Assembly: GCA_023443745.1 (NCBI GenBank)
Contig: JAEZTB010000002.1
Coordinates: forward strand, 1-64,000
Direction of reading: 5' to 3'
DNA length: 64,000 bases
From: Bacillota bacterium
Lineage (GTDB): Bacteria > Bacillota > Clostridia > DSM-8532
Both the position numbers and the translations under genes were made by a program. Numbering within the stretch: the first letter of the stretch is position 1; every line of letters starts with the position of its first letter. The notes below the pieces were generated by a model. That model was not told where the DNA came from. It saw only the letters and a program-made list of their open reading frames with translations, and made no database searches. Below, piece by piece: positions 53,845 to 62,685 of the stretch.

Positions 53845-54515
53845 GCCTTTATCACCGCCTTGTAACCAAGTCCGCGTACTGTTATTATCTCAAAATCATT
53901 ATTCTCTTTAAATCGGTCACGCAGGCGGTTTATATGAACATCAACCGTACGTTCATCCGTTTCTGAATTCATGTCCCATATTTCATCCATCAAGCTGCGT
54001 CTGGTAAAAATCTTATTTTGGCAGGACAACAATTTGTAAAGCAGCATAAATTCTTTATTTGGTAATTCCTGTACATTGCCGTTCTGTGTAACAGTAAGAG
54101 AATCGTAATCCAAAACCGTTTTTCCTGCTGTCAGCTGATGTTCGTTTGCAATTTTAGAACGGCGAAGCAATGCTGCAATGCGCAGAAGCATCTCTTCTTC
54201 ATCAACCGGCTTTACCATATAGTCATCGGTTCCCACAAGAAACCCCTTCTTTTTATCAGTCGGAGCTTCTTTAGCTGTTACCATCAATATGGGTACATTA
54301 CAGTCACCCTGGCGTAAGGTTTCAGTAAACTCGTAGCCGCCCATGCGGGGCATCATAAGATCGAGAACAATCAGATCAACATGATGGTTGTCCATTTTAT
54401 CAAGGGCATCAAGCCCGTCACAGGCGAGAATAACCTCGTACCCGTTCTGACGTAATACCGTTTCCATTAATTTTCTTGTATTATCATCATCTTCAACAAC
54501 CATGATATTAAACAT
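53841..54515 (-). CDS. OmpR/PhoB-type response regulator
   Basis: A 224-residue regulator with a receiver domain (acidic pair EDDD near 8-11, phospho-Asp in LIVLDLMMP near 53, Lys in VTAKEAP near 103) and a winged-helix DNA-binding domain (about 130-224, with TDERTVDVHINRLRDRF). AAGGAGG precedes the ATG. Two direct repeats of ATTGTAAAC 11 bp apart lie 42-61 bp upstream, the spacing expected for an OmpR-family dimer, so autoregulation is likely. Confidence 0.95.
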   Translation of the reverse strand: MFNIMVVEDDDNTRKLMETVLRQNGYEVILACDGLDALDKMDNHHVDLIVLDLMMPRMGGYEFTETLRQGDCNVPILMVTAKEAPTDKKKGFLVGTDDYMVKPVDEEEMLLRIAALLRRSKIANEHQLTAGKTVLDYDSLTVTQNGNVQELPNKEFMLLYKLLSCQNKIFTRRSLMDEIWDMNSETDERTVDVHINRLRDRFKENNDFEIITVRGLGYKAVIKA

Positions 54516-54556
54516 CCGTTTGCCTCCTTCAACTCTTTATATATATCTACAATTTT

Positions 54557-54576
54557 ATTGTAAACTGATTGTAAAC
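54557..54576 (-). promoter_or_regulatory. Direct-repeat operator upstream of the response regulator gene
   Basis: ATTGTAAAC at 54557-54565 and 54568-54576, period 11 bp, which is one helical turn and matches tandem binding by OmpR/PhoB-type regulators. Binding is inferred. Confidence 0.55.
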
Positions 54577-54688
54577 AAAAATGAAATGAATATTCATAAT
54601 GTGTTAATAATCAGTTTATATTCGCCCTGTAAAATCGTGAATCAGAGTCAGACCCCTTGTATGATTCTTGAGACACTTACAGGCCATT

Positions 54689-54732
54689 CAGGTACTGCGG
54701 CACTGCCTGTTGCCTTACTCACACAGTACCTG
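54689..54732 (+). other. Inverted repeat upstream of the dnaK-like gene
   Basis: CAGGTACTG / CAGTACCTG, 9 perfect pairs around a 26-nt loop, 66 bp before the start. It is not a CIRCE element (no GCACTC-N9-GAGTGC). Its role is unknown. Confidence 0.4.
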
Positions 54733-54797
54733 TTCCCATATAAAATGAGTCATAACTATAGAATTTAGATGCGGTAAATAGATGAGGAGAAAAACTG

Positions 54798-56522
54798 ATG
54801 TCTAAAATAATTGGTATTGATCTTGGTACAACAAATTCCTGTGTAGCCGTTATGGAAGGCGGTGAAGCGGTAGTCATACACAATGCCGAAGGAGACCGTA
54901 CCACTCCGTCGGTTGTAGCCTTTTCAAAAACAGGCGAACGCATGATCGGACAGGTCGCAAAGCGTCAGGCTGTTACAAACCCCGAGCGCACCATCAGCTC
55001 CATTAAACGCGAAATGGGCAGTGACTATAAAGTAAATATTGATGGTAAGAAATATACGCCCCAGGAAATCTCCGCAATGATTCTACAAAAGCTTAAATCC
55101 GATGCCGAAAGCTATCTCGGGCAGCCCGTGTATGATGCTGTTATTACAGTACCTGCCTATTTTACAGATGCACAACGTCAGGCGACCAAGGATGCCGGAA
55201 AGATTGCAGGCCTGAATGTTCAGCAAATCATCAACGAGCCTACCGCAGCTGCGCTTGCTTACGGCGTGGATAAAGAAACCCCGCAAAAGATCATGGTTTA
55301 TGATTTAGGCGGCGGAACCTTTGATGTATCCGTACTTGATATTGACAACGGTGTTATTGAAGTGCTTGCCACTGCAGGCAATAACCGTCTGGGTGGGGAC
55401 GATTTCGACAATTGCGTGACAGATTACCTTATAAAGGAATTCAAAAAGGAGACCCGGGTTGATCTTTCCAAAGATCCTACTTCGTTGCAGCGTGTAAAAG
55501 AAGCGGCAGAAAAAGCCAAGATTGAATTAAGCGGCGTATCATCAACCGAGGTTAACCTTCCCTTTATTGCTTCAAACAGGTCGGGACCGCTTCATATGGC
55601 AACTGCACTTACCAGAACAAAGTTTAATGAACTTACCGCGCATCTCGTCAATGCAACAATGGAACCAGTAAACCAGGCTATGCACGATTCTGGCCTTAAT
55701 CCGGGAGATGTCAACAAGGTCCTGCTTGTGGGAGGCTCCAGCCGTATTCCGGCGGTACAGGAGGCAGTAAAAAGATTCATTGGCAAGGAACCCTCAAAAA
55801 GCATTAACCCTGATGAATGTGTTGCCCTGGGAGCAGCGCTTCAAGCCGGCGTGCTTATTGGTGAGGTCAAGGATCTATTGCTTTTGGACGTTATGCCTCT
55901 TTCTCTCGGCATTGAAACCATGGGTGGCGTTTTTACAAAAATAATCGAGCGTAATACGACACTGCCCATTAAAAGGAGCCAGGTTTTCACCACAGCCGCT
56001 AATTTCCAGCCCTCTGTCGATGTTCATGTTTTGCAGGGTGAACGGGAAATGGCAAGGCACAATAAACCGCTGGGCAAATTCAGGCTCAACGGTATACGCC
56101 GCGCACCCAGGGGTGTACCTCAAATTGAAGTAACCTTCAATATTGATACCAACGGCATTGTTAATGTATCAGCCAGAGACCTGGAAACCGGCAAGGAACA
56201 GAACATTACCATTACCTCCTCCTCAAACTTGAGCCAGGCCGATATTGACCGGGCCATACATGATGCACAGCAATATGCTACTGAGGATGCAAGGCACAGA
56301 GAAGAAGCCGCCGCGCAGAATAACGCAGAACAGCTGATTCATCAGGCATCGGCAATTCATAAAAAGCTTGATAAGAATGACCGGGCAGCACTTGATGAAG
56401 CTGTTAAACGCACCAAGAAGGCATTAAAGAGCAAGGATAACACCCAAGTTGTTCAAGCCTGCAACGAATTAGCCTCACTGTTGGAAATCATGCAGCAAAA
56501 AGTTCCGAATGATACTCCTTAA
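54798..56522 (+). CDS. Hsp70 chaperone, short DnaK paralogue
   Basis: A 574-residue DnaK-type chaperone. The ATPase domain has phosphate-1 GIDLGTTNSCVAV, phosphate-2 VYDLGGGTFDVSV and the adenosine motif VLLVGGSSRIPAVQ. The substrate domain follows (about 375-490). The lid is short, about 35 residues below a standard DnaK, and there is no acidic disordered C-terminal tail. No grpE, dnaJ or hrcA and no CIRCE operator adjoin, so this is probably a second, specialised Hsp70 rather than the housekeeping copy. GAGGAG precedes the ATG. Confidence 0.93.
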   Translation: MSKIIGIDLGTTNSCVAVMEGGEAVVIHNAEGDRTTPSVVAFSKTGERMIGQVAKRQAVTNPERTISSIKREMGSDYKVNIDGKKYTPQEISAMILQKLKSDAESYLGQPVYDAVITVPAYFTDAQRQATKDAGKIAGLNVQQIINEPTAAALAYGVDKETPQKIMVYDLGGGTFDVSVLDIDNGVIEVLATAGNNRLGGDDFDNCVTDYLIKEFKKETRVDLSKDPTSLQRVKEAAEKAKIELSGVSSTEVNLPFIASNRSGPLHMATALTRTKFNELTAHLVNATMEPVNQAMHDSGLNPGDVNKVLLVGGSSRIPAVQEAVKRFIGKEPSKSINPDECVALGAALQAGVLIGEVKDLLLLDVMPLSLGIETMGGVFTKIIERNTTLPIKRSQVFTTAANFQPSVDVHVLQGEREMARHNKPLGKFRLNGIRRAPRGVPQIEVTFNIDTNGIVNVSARDLETGKEQNITITSSSNLSQADIDRAIHDAQQYATEDARHREEAAAQNNAEQLIHQASAIHKKLDKNDRAALDEAVKRTKKALKSKDNTQVVQACNELASLLEIMQQKVPNDTP

Positions 56523-56573
56523 TTTTTTTATGCCGGTATGATACAATATTAAACATCATAGGAGTGAGTGATA

Positions 56574-56984
56574 ATGGGTAATTTTCGAGAAAAGCTGATT
56601 CGTTTTATGTATGGCCGATACGGTACTGATCAATTGTACTATGTCACGACCATATTCTGTTTTGTTTTAATGATTGTTAATGCTTTTATTCAATCCGATA
56701 TCATCAGTTTACTGGTCTGGATCATTCTGGTCTGGATGATTTTCAGAACATTCTCTCGTAATATTAGCAGAAGAAGCATGGAAAACCAGCGATTTCTGAA
56801 GCTTTGGAACCCTATAAAGAGAAAAGCTTCTTTGACAATACAGAGACTGAAAGAAATCAAAACCCATCGCTATCGTAAATGCCCCCAATGCAAAGCAGTT
56901 CTTCGGCTTCCCCGAAGAACCGGAAGGCATACGGTTGAATGTCCCAGCTGTCGTCATGAGTTCCATGTGCATGTTCGATGGTAA
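56574..56984 (+). CDS. Small membrane protein with C-terminal zinc ribbon
   Basis: A 136-residue protein with two adjacent membrane helices (about 22-60) and a C-terminal zinc ribbon CPQCKAVLRLPRRTGRHTVECPSCRHEFHV (shown here only by its CPxC...CPxC pairs at about 105-108 and 124-127). Function is unknown; similar proteins are annotated as zinc-ribbon or zinc-finger membrane proteins. AGGAG lies 9 bp before the ATG. It follows the dnaK-like gene by 51 bp on the same strand and may be cotranscribed. It ends 1 bp from the stop of the next convergent gene. Confidence 0.75.
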   Translation: MGNFREKLIRFMYGRYGTDQLYYVTTIFCFVLMIVNAFIQSDIISLLVWIILVWMIFRTFSRNISRRSMENQRFLKLWNPIKRKASLTIQRLKEIKTHRYRKCPQCKAVLRLPRRTGRHTVECPSCRHEFHVHVRW

Positions 56985-56985
56985 G

Positions 56986-57210
56986 TCATCGGGGAATCTT
57001 CTTAGTACGAGGTTCGAAAAAGGATAGTATAAATGATACACCGCATAGTGTAATCGCAGTATACAGCAAAGGCCTGTTATCCGTGATCGGGCACACCCCC
57101 GCCGGCAGGCTGCTCTTTATTAGATAAGTGTTTACCATGGCATATAATCCAACAGCAATCCCGGCTATTAGTGTTCCATAGCTTAGATATGTAAATATAT
57201 TCTTCCTCAT
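56986..57210 (-). CDS. Small hypothetical two-helix membrane protein
   Basis: A 74-residue protein with two predicted helices (about 8-28 and 46-66) and a basic tail. No family recognised. The ATG at 57210 follows GGGAGG by about 12 bp, and a TTG just upstream is an alternative; the longer frame to 57252 has no ribosome site. It follows the bceB-like gene by about 90 bp and could belong to its transcript. Confidence 0.5.
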   Translation of the reverse strand: MRKNIFTYLSYGTLIAGIAVGLYAMVNTYLIKSSLPAGVCPITDNRPLLYTAITLCGVSFILSFFEPRTKKIPR

Positions 57211-57299
57211 CAATTTATCCGGCCTCCCTTCAGGCTCTGTATTGGGAAACAATCATATTATAAAGTATCTGCCCTCATATTACAAACTTGCCATGCAAG

Positions 57300-59348
57300 C
57301 TAACTCACTATCCTATAGTAAGTTCTTGCAGTCAATGCGTATATCGCAGCATAAAAAACGGTGAAAACCAAAATTGTTAGTACTGTAAATAAAGCAAAAA
57401 GCGGTACGTTAGTCATATTGAAGATTGCAAGTAATTTGGTTATAACCTTGAAGGCAAAGGCTAAATGTATGACCGCTGCTATCAGAGGTAGGAAAAATAC
57501 GGTCAATACCTGGCTTCGGATGGACTTTTTAACCTCTCCATGGCTCATACCGACCTTTTGCATAATTTCAAACCGCTCCTTGTCATCATAGCCCTCTGCA
57601 ATCTGTTTATAGTAAATAATCAGAACTGTGGCCATTATGAACAGGAGGCCTAAGAATATGCCTAGGAAGAAGAGTCCGCCATATAAGGACAAGAAGCTTT
57701 CCCTGGAGTTTTCCGGTCCCTCGGCATAACCGCTGATGCCCTTGTTCTTTATATCATTTTGCAAAGCCTTGACAAGGTTAATCTGAGCATCCCTGCCTTC
57801 GCTGATATCAAAGCCGTAATAATAGGAAAGCTCCTCCATTTCACCCTGCCCTTCAAGAGCACGATAGACCTGCTTTATGGTACTGATATTGTCAACAACA
57901 ATATAGTAGCCGTTGGTCAACTTGGCAGACATTTCTCCATCTGTTTTAAAAGCGGGTAAGCGTTCCTTAATTGAGAGCTTGAAGCCGTTAAGGTCTATCG
58001 TATCCTCCGGAATATCCCCGCGCAAAGTATAGAGAAGGACCTCTCCTTTAGCCAGAGATACAGATTCAGCTTCCATTTTATTATAACGAGCATCGCGAGT
58101 TTCAAGGTTCTCGGGACCCACAGGCAATCTTTGATTGCCGTTGTGGGTGAGGTTCTTAAAATCATCAAGGGTGATAAATACCAGCATGGCGATATGACTG
58201 GAGGAGTAAGATGATGAGTTGCTTGGAGTAAAGCTTGCTCCGTTTTGAATTGCGGCAACCCCCATAGAACGGAAACGCATAACATTCACTTGAGAAAGAT
58301 TGACTTTTGCTGTCCGGCTTTCAATGGTTGCATCCAATTGGCTGGCCTGTTCATCGGAAACATTGGTCGCGGTAACAATAATATGTCTTGGGTACCGGGT
58401 ACGTAATACATCCTCCATCCCTATATAAAGGGAAACCGTAGTAGATATCATAATAATAACCGCTGTTGACAGAATACATATATTAGCGAGCCCTGCTGCG
58501 TTCTGTTTCATGCGGTATAGCATACCTGAGACTGAAATAAAGTGCTTGCTCTGATAATAATACCTTTTGTTTCTTCGGAGCATTTTTAAAACAGCTACGC
58601 TGCCGGCAGTAAACAAGCAATAGGTTCCTATGATGACCAAAAGAACAGCAATAAAAAAGATATTCAACGCAGCCAGGGGAGAATCTGTGGTTAACGCGAT
58701 AAAGTATCCGATACCCAAGCATAGGGTGCCGACTGTTGCTAAAATCCATTTTGTCTTTGGCTCCTTCTCCCCTACATTTCCGCCCTTTAATAGCTCAACT
58801 GGCTTTGACAAATGCACCTGAAAAAAGTTATAAAATAGGTTCAGTGTAAAGATTCCACAAAACAGGATAAGGGTGGCCAAAACAGCCAGCATGGGTATTT
58901 CATAGCCAAAGGGAGCGTAAAAGGAAACAATTTTAAAGAGCAGCAAAAGCATAAGCTTGCTGAATAGTATTCCGGCAAGAAGACCAACAATAATGCTTAT
59001 AAGAGCAATAAACAGTGTTTCAAAAAACATCACTCTCGCAATATGCTTTTTCTCCATTCCCAGGATATTAAAAAGTCCAAACTCCTTTTTACGGCGTTTT
59101 ATTAAAAAGCTGTTGGTGTAAAACAAAAAGATACTTGAGAATATGCCAATAACAATGGCACCCATGACTAAGATAGTTCTCAGACTATTACTATCACTGA
59201 GATTTCCAATATCCTTTGCAGTGGCCAAAAAAGCCATATTATAAAACATAATGATGGTGCCTATGCAGGTTAACAGATAGGGAACATATGTTTTAGCGTT
59301 TCTTTTAATGTTTGTTAAAGCAAGCTTCGGATAGAAAAAACTATTCAT
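57300..59348 (-). CDS. bceB: BceB-type ABC transporter permease with in-frame repeat insertion
   Basis: A 682-residue permease of the BceB/VraE type: ten membrane helices, a large extracellular domain between helices 7 and 8 and FtsX-like ends. Partnered with the ATPase it expels or senses peptide antibiotics such as bacitracin through the adjacent BceRS pair. Residues about 397-423 (between LVFITLDDFKN and MEAESVSL) are encoded by palindromic repeat copy F, in frame, within the extracellular domain; typical relatives lack this stretch. Its ATG overlaps the end of the ATPase gene by 8 bp (ATGAATAG). The gene symbol reflects family, not a proven antibiotic. Confidence 0.9.
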   Translation of the reverse strand: MNSFFYPKLALTNIKRNAKTYVPYLLTCIGTIIMFYNMAFLATAKDIGNLSDSNSLRTILVMGAIVIGIFSSIFLFYTNSFLIKRRKKEFGLFNILGMEKKHIARVMFFETLFIALISIIVGLLAGILFSKLMLLLLFKIVSFYAPFGYEIPMLAVLATLILFCGIFTLNLFYNFFQVHLSKPVELLKGGNVGEKEPKTKWILATVGTLCLGIGYFIALTTDSPLAALNIFFIAVLLVIIGTYCLFTAGSVAVLKMLRRNKRYYYQSKHFISVSGMLYRMKQNAAGLANICILSTAVIIMISTTVSLYIGMEDVLRTRYPRHIIVTATNVSDEQASQLDATIESRTAKVNLSQVNVMRFRSMGVAAIQNGASFTPSNSSSYSSSHIAMLVFITLDDFKNLTHNGNQRLPVGPENLETRDARYNKMEAESVSLAKGEVLLYTLRGDIPEDTIDLNGFKLSIKERLPAFKTDGEMSAKLTNGYYIVVDNISTIKQVYRALEGQGEMEELSYYYGFDISEGRDAQINLVKALQNDIKNKGISGYAEGPENSRESFLSLYGGLFFLGIFLGLLFIMATVLIIYYKQIAEGYDDKERFEIMQKVGMSHGEVKKSIRSQVLTVFFLPLIAAVIHLAFAFKVITKLLAIFNMTNVPLFALFTVLTILVFTVFYAAIYALTARTYYRIVS
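58081..58160 (+). repeat. Dispersed palindromic element, copy F (inside bceB)
   Basis: An 80-bp copy inside a coding region, read in frame on the minus strand. It has a perfect stem ACCCACA (58116-58122)-GGCAATC / GATTGCC-GT-TGTGGGT (58142-58148) with loop TTT. Both stem halves differ in sequence from the other copies yet stay fully paired. Confidence 0.9.
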
Positions 59349-60108
59349 CTCTTCCACCACCTGTCGCAATCATGGTGAGAGTATCGGAAATTTTCTGATA
59401 CATCTCATCATTGGACGAGGATGCCTTGTAAAGCTGGTGAAACACCTCTCCGTCCTTTATAAAAAGCACTCTTTTGGCATGGCTAGCAGCCTTCAAGCTG
59501 TGGGTAACCATAAGAAGGGTCTGTCCATCGGCGTTTATCTCGGTAAAGAGCTTCAATAGTCCGTCAGCGGCACGGGAATCAAGGGCACCTGTGGGTTCAT
59601 CGGCGAGAACAAGCTGCGGTTTGGTAATCAAAGCGCGTGCCACGGCGGTTCTTTGCTTTTGTCCGCCGGAAACCTCGTAAGGATATTTTGCAAGAATGTC
59701 GGTGATTTCGAGCCTTTTTGCTATAGGCTTCAGTCTTTCACTCATTTCTTCAAAGGACTTCCCTGCCAGAACCAGCGGTAAAAAGATATTGTCCTGTATT
59801 GAAAAGGTATCGAGCAAATTAAAATCCTGAAATACAAAACCAAGGTTGTCCCGCCTGAAAGCAGAGATTTCCCTTTCCTTGATGGATACAATACTCTTTC
59901 CGTTAAGCAGCACTTCGCCGCCTGTAGGCTTATCAAGGGCTGCTAAGATATTGAGGAGTGTTGTTTTACCTGATCCTGACTCACCCATAATAGCAACGAA
60001 CTCACCCTTTTCTATAGAAAAAGAGACCTTGGAAAGAGCCTGTACAGGATTCCCTCCAAACCTTGTGGTATAAATCTTCTTAACATTATTAACCTCTAAA
60101 AGTGGCAT
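59341..60108 (-). CDS. bceA: BceA-type ABC transporter ATPase
   Basis: A 255-residue ATPase with Walker A GESGSGKTTLLN, Q-loop FVFQDFNLLDTFS, signature YEVSGGQKQRTAVARA, Walker B LVLADEPTGALD and the switch His in MVTHSLKAA. It powers the BceB-like permease. The start at 60108 is set by GGAGG 8 bp upstream; the eleven-codon longer frame is rejected. It follows the sensor kinase by 146 bp, a gap with a pair of direct repeats that may bind BceR. Confidence 0.95.
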   Translation of the reverse strand: MPLLEVNNVKKIYTTRFGGNPVQALSKVSFSIEKGEFVAIMGESGSGKTTLLNILAALDKPTGGEVLLNGKSIVSIKEREISAFRRDNLGFVFQDFNLLDTFSIQDNIFLPLVLAGKSFEEMSERLKPIAKRLEITDILAKYPYEVSGGQKQRTAVARALITKPQLVLADEPTGALDSRAADGLLKLFTEINADGQTLLMVTHSLKAASHAKRVLFIKDGEVFHQLYKASSSNDEMYQKISDTLTMIATGGGRDE

Positions 60109-60212
60109 GTTTGTTTCCTCCACAATTTTTCTGCTGTCCATTCTGCGGTAACTTCAATGATATCCGCATACTTATATTAACAAAAAGAGAAAATGGCCTG
60201 CCTTAGCTTTGG

Positions 60213-60242
60213 CTTACATTTTCTCTCCCAATCTTACATTTT
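60213..60242 (-). promoter_or_regulatory. Direct repeats upstream of bceA
   Basis: CTTACATTTT at 60213-60222 and 60233-60242 (period 20, on the minus strand AAAATGTAAG). They precede the ABC genes and are a candidate binding site for the BceR-like regulator. Inferred from position only. Confidence 0.45.
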
Positions 60243-60254
60243 GGTAAGGTTCAT

Positions 60255-61262
60255 TTATTCTGTAATACGATCCGCTACATCAAGCCCAATTTTCACGCTG
60301 GTTCCCCTGCCAACCGTCGATTCAAGGGTAAGGGTATGGGACAGCTTGTTTAATATCTGCTTGCAAAGGTAAAGCCCGATTCCGGTAGATTTCTTGTCCA
60401 AACGGCCGTTATAGCCTGTATATCCTTTTTCGCATACCCGGGGTAAATCCTCCTCTTCAATCCCTATTCCCGTATCTTCAATGACTAAAGTATCCGGTAA
60501 ATCAGAGTCCATATAGATGGATATTTCACCCTCATTTGTATATTTAAGCGCATTGGACAATATCTGTTCCACAACAAAAACCAACCACTTTTCATCTGTC
60601 AATACGCTGCAGTCCAGATTTTCATAGTTAAGCTTTATTCTTTTACGGATAAAGGACTTGGAGTATTTTCGAACCGCTTGCTTTACAATATCATCAAGGG
60701 AATACCGCTTAATAACCAGATCATTACTCATATTCTCCAGGCGAAGGTATTGCAATACCATTTCAACATATTGCTCCACCTTGAAAAGCTGGTCTAAAAG
60801 CTCACTGTTTGCTTCGGTCTGCTCTGTCTGCAGCAGCAGCCGCATTGCAGCAATAGGTGTTTTAATCTGATGGGCCCATATGGTGTAATAGTCCATCATA
60901 TCCATAAAGGCCTTGTCCTTGGCATTTATAATGTCCATCCGGTCTCTGTCTATTATGTTTATCAGTTCCTGGTAGTCTTTCTCAATGAGGTCTTTTGTAA
61001 CAGGAAACATACAATCAGAAACAGTCATGCTCTTTTCCAGCTTTTTAAGGGTTCTATGTTTCATATAGAATGATGAAAAGCTTATCATACCTATTAACAA
61101 GAGAAAAATACAAATCAGTAATGCAGCGTAGCCAACTGCTTCCAAAGGTAAGGCATAGAGTGAAAAAACCAGTGAAAAAACGCCGAAAGAAATGAATATT
61201 GCAACAAGAACTGAAATTTGTCTTTTTAAGTAGGAACCCAACATATATAAAAAGTCTTTCAT
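60255..61262 (-). CDS. bceS: BceS-type intramembrane-sensing histidine kinase
   Basis: A 335-residue kinase with two N-terminal helices (about 10-32 and 38-60) joined by only a few outer residues, the mark of BceS-like kinases, which sense through their ABC transporter. The H-box is WAHQIKTPIAAMRLLL, followed by NALKYTNEGE, EDTGIGIEEED and GIGLYLCKQIL. GGTGGAG precedes the ATG at 61262, which sits 1 bp past the bceR stop. Its gene lies between bceR and bceA. Confidence 0.94.
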   Translation of the reverse strand: MKDFLYMLGSYLKRQISVLVAIFISFGVFSLVFSLYALPLEAVGYAALLICIFLLLIGMISFSSFYMKHRTLKKLEKSMTVSDCMFPVTKDLIEKDYQELINIIDRDRMDIINAKDKAFMDMMDYYTIWAHQIKTPIAAMRLLLQTEQTEANSELLDQLFKVEQYVEMVLQYLRLENMSNDLVIKRYSLDDIVKQAVRKYSKSFIRKRIKLNYENLDCSVLTDEKWLVFVVEQILSNALKYTNEGEISIYMDSDLPDTLVIEDTGIGIEEEDLPRVCEKGYTGYNGRLDKKSTGIGLYLCKQILNKLSHTLTLESTVGRGTSVKIGLDVADRITE

Positions 61263-61263
61263 A

Positions 61264-61935
61264 TCACTCCACCATATAACCAAGACCCTTCCTGGTTATA
61301 ATGAAATTCTCAAGTCCTGATTCTGCCAGTTTTTTACGCAGACGTGTAATATTGACCGTCAGGGTATTATCGTCAATAAAATGGTCACTTTCCCATAGAC
61401 GCTGCATCATCTCTTCTCGGGAAACCACTTTTCCTATGTTCTCCATTAAAAGCTGCAATATTTTATAGTCATTCTTTGTAAGCTCAATCTTTTCATTGTG
61501 ATAGGTCAGCGTTGTATCGCTGAGATTCAAGACAACGCCTTGATGCTCCATAACACTTAATTGTCCCTGAAATGAGTATGTCCGCCTGATAAGGGCCCCA
61601 AGCTTTGCCGTTAAAACATTCAAGTCAAAGGGTTTTGCAATAAAATCGTCTCCACCCATATTCATAGCCATAACGATATTCATATTGTCATTGGCAGAGG
61701 AAATGAACATTACAGGCACCTTGGATACCTTGCGTATTTCACCGCACCAATAAAAACCGTTAAAAAACGGGAGCATGACATCAAGCAGCACAATCTGGGG
61801 CTCAAATTGGATAAACTGTTCCATAATATTTTTAAAGTCGGTAACAAAAATAACATTATAATCCCATTTGGTGAGATGATCTTTTATGGTTCTGGCAATG
61901 GTGAGATCATCTTCAATAATCATAATCTTGTACAT
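61264..61935 (-). CDS. bceR: BceR-type response regulator
   Basis: A 223-residue OmpR-family regulator with IIEDDLTIA (acidic pocket), VLLDVMLP (phospho-Asp near 51), SSANDNMN and a winged-helix domain ending in VNITRLRKKLAE. Expected to activate the adjacent ABC genes when the kinase is triggered by a peptide antibiotic. GGGGG lies 7 bp before the ATG at 61935; the longer frame to 62070 begins in non-coding DNA and is rejected. The remaining 268 bp up to the next gene hold no supported gene. Confidence 0.95.
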   Translation of the reverse strand: MYKIMIIEDDLTIARTIKDHLTKWDYNVIFVTDFKNIMEQFIQFEPQIVLLDVMLPFFNGFYWCGEIRKVSKVPVMFISSANDNMNIVMAMNMGGDDFIAKPFDLNVLTAKLGALIRRTYSFQGQLSVMEHQGVVLNLSDTTLTYHNEKIELTKNDYKILQLLMENIGKVVSREEMMQRLWESDHFIDDNTLTVNITRLRKKLAESGLENFIITRKGLGYMVE

Positions 61936-62203
61936 CTTCATTCCCCCGGTTCTTAAAGGAAGCATGCAGTTTTCAGTCCCCAAACCCATCAGCGCAAAGC
62001 GGTCAACCGCGACTAGCCAAAAGACGGTAATGTATATGTTAATTATACCATCGTCGCCGCCTGCTGTCATAGTTGTCGCGGTGATATTCCTTGTTTCAAG
62101 CCCCGTCCGGTAATTTTTCGGGGGTTTATCAACACCTCCAACTTGACCCGAGGTTAAAGAGCTTGTCCTGTGAAAACGCGGTCAAAAAAGATCAACATCA
62201 TTA

Positions 62204-62557
62204 TTATTCCAAAGGTAAATTATTTTGCTTAAGAAATGACAATTTGTCCCAATAGCCTCTTTGAAATATTATTTTGTCATTTACGATTTGAAAGAATCCA
62301 CAGCCTCTTAAGCCCAGGGGATCGCGCCACTCCATAATTGCCCATTGTCCATCTTCAAAAATATTTTCTACAATACAAACCATTTTCGCTTGAGAAAACT
62401 CTTGCTCAAACATATTTTTTATGGCTGACTTACCAATCACTGGATCATTGGCAACTTGATGGTTTGTTGCATTATCATCATATAAATTTGTAATAGTTTC
62501 TGTATCCGCATTATTAAATGCATCGATCCACTGGCAAAGTATTTCTTTAGGTCTCAT
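62204..62557 (-). CDS. SnoaL-like / NTF2-fold small protein
   Basis: A 117-residue protein of the NTF2-like superfamily (SnoaL-like polyketide-cyclase/ketosteroid-isomerase fold): LCQWIDAFNNADTETITNLYDDNATNHQVA is the typical opening (helix with NADT then strand), and the rest gives the beta-sheet cone. Family members bind or isomerise small hydrophobic compounds; no substrate can be named. AAGGAGG precedes the ATG at 62557, so the longer frame is rejected. It stands alone between bceR and ribH. Confidence 0.85.
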   Translation of the reverse strand: MRPKEILCQWIDAFNNADTETITNLYDDNATNHQVANDPVIGKSAIKNMFEQEFSQAKMVCIVENIFEDGQWAIMEWRDPLGLRGCGFFQIVNDKIIFQRGYWDKLSFLKQNNLPLE

Positions 62558-62685
62558 ATTTTTTCCCTCCTTGTGCTTCGCTACAGATATTGTTTTGTAT
62601 AGTAACATATACTTGTAAACATCTCAATAATTATTAAAATATTCAGTTGCTTTACTTTGATTAGACTTTCCTTTTTGCACTTGGC

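Noticed and set aside
54630..54660. AATCAGAGTCAGACCCC resembles a sequence sometimes seen in REP-like elements
   Set aside because: Only one copy and no palindromic partner or transposase nearby; too short to call.
62100..62170. GC-rich stretch between bceR and the SnoaL-like gene, with possible pairing of CCCCCGAAAAA and nearby repeats
   Set aside because: No consistent stem-loop or known RNA motif could be drawn.
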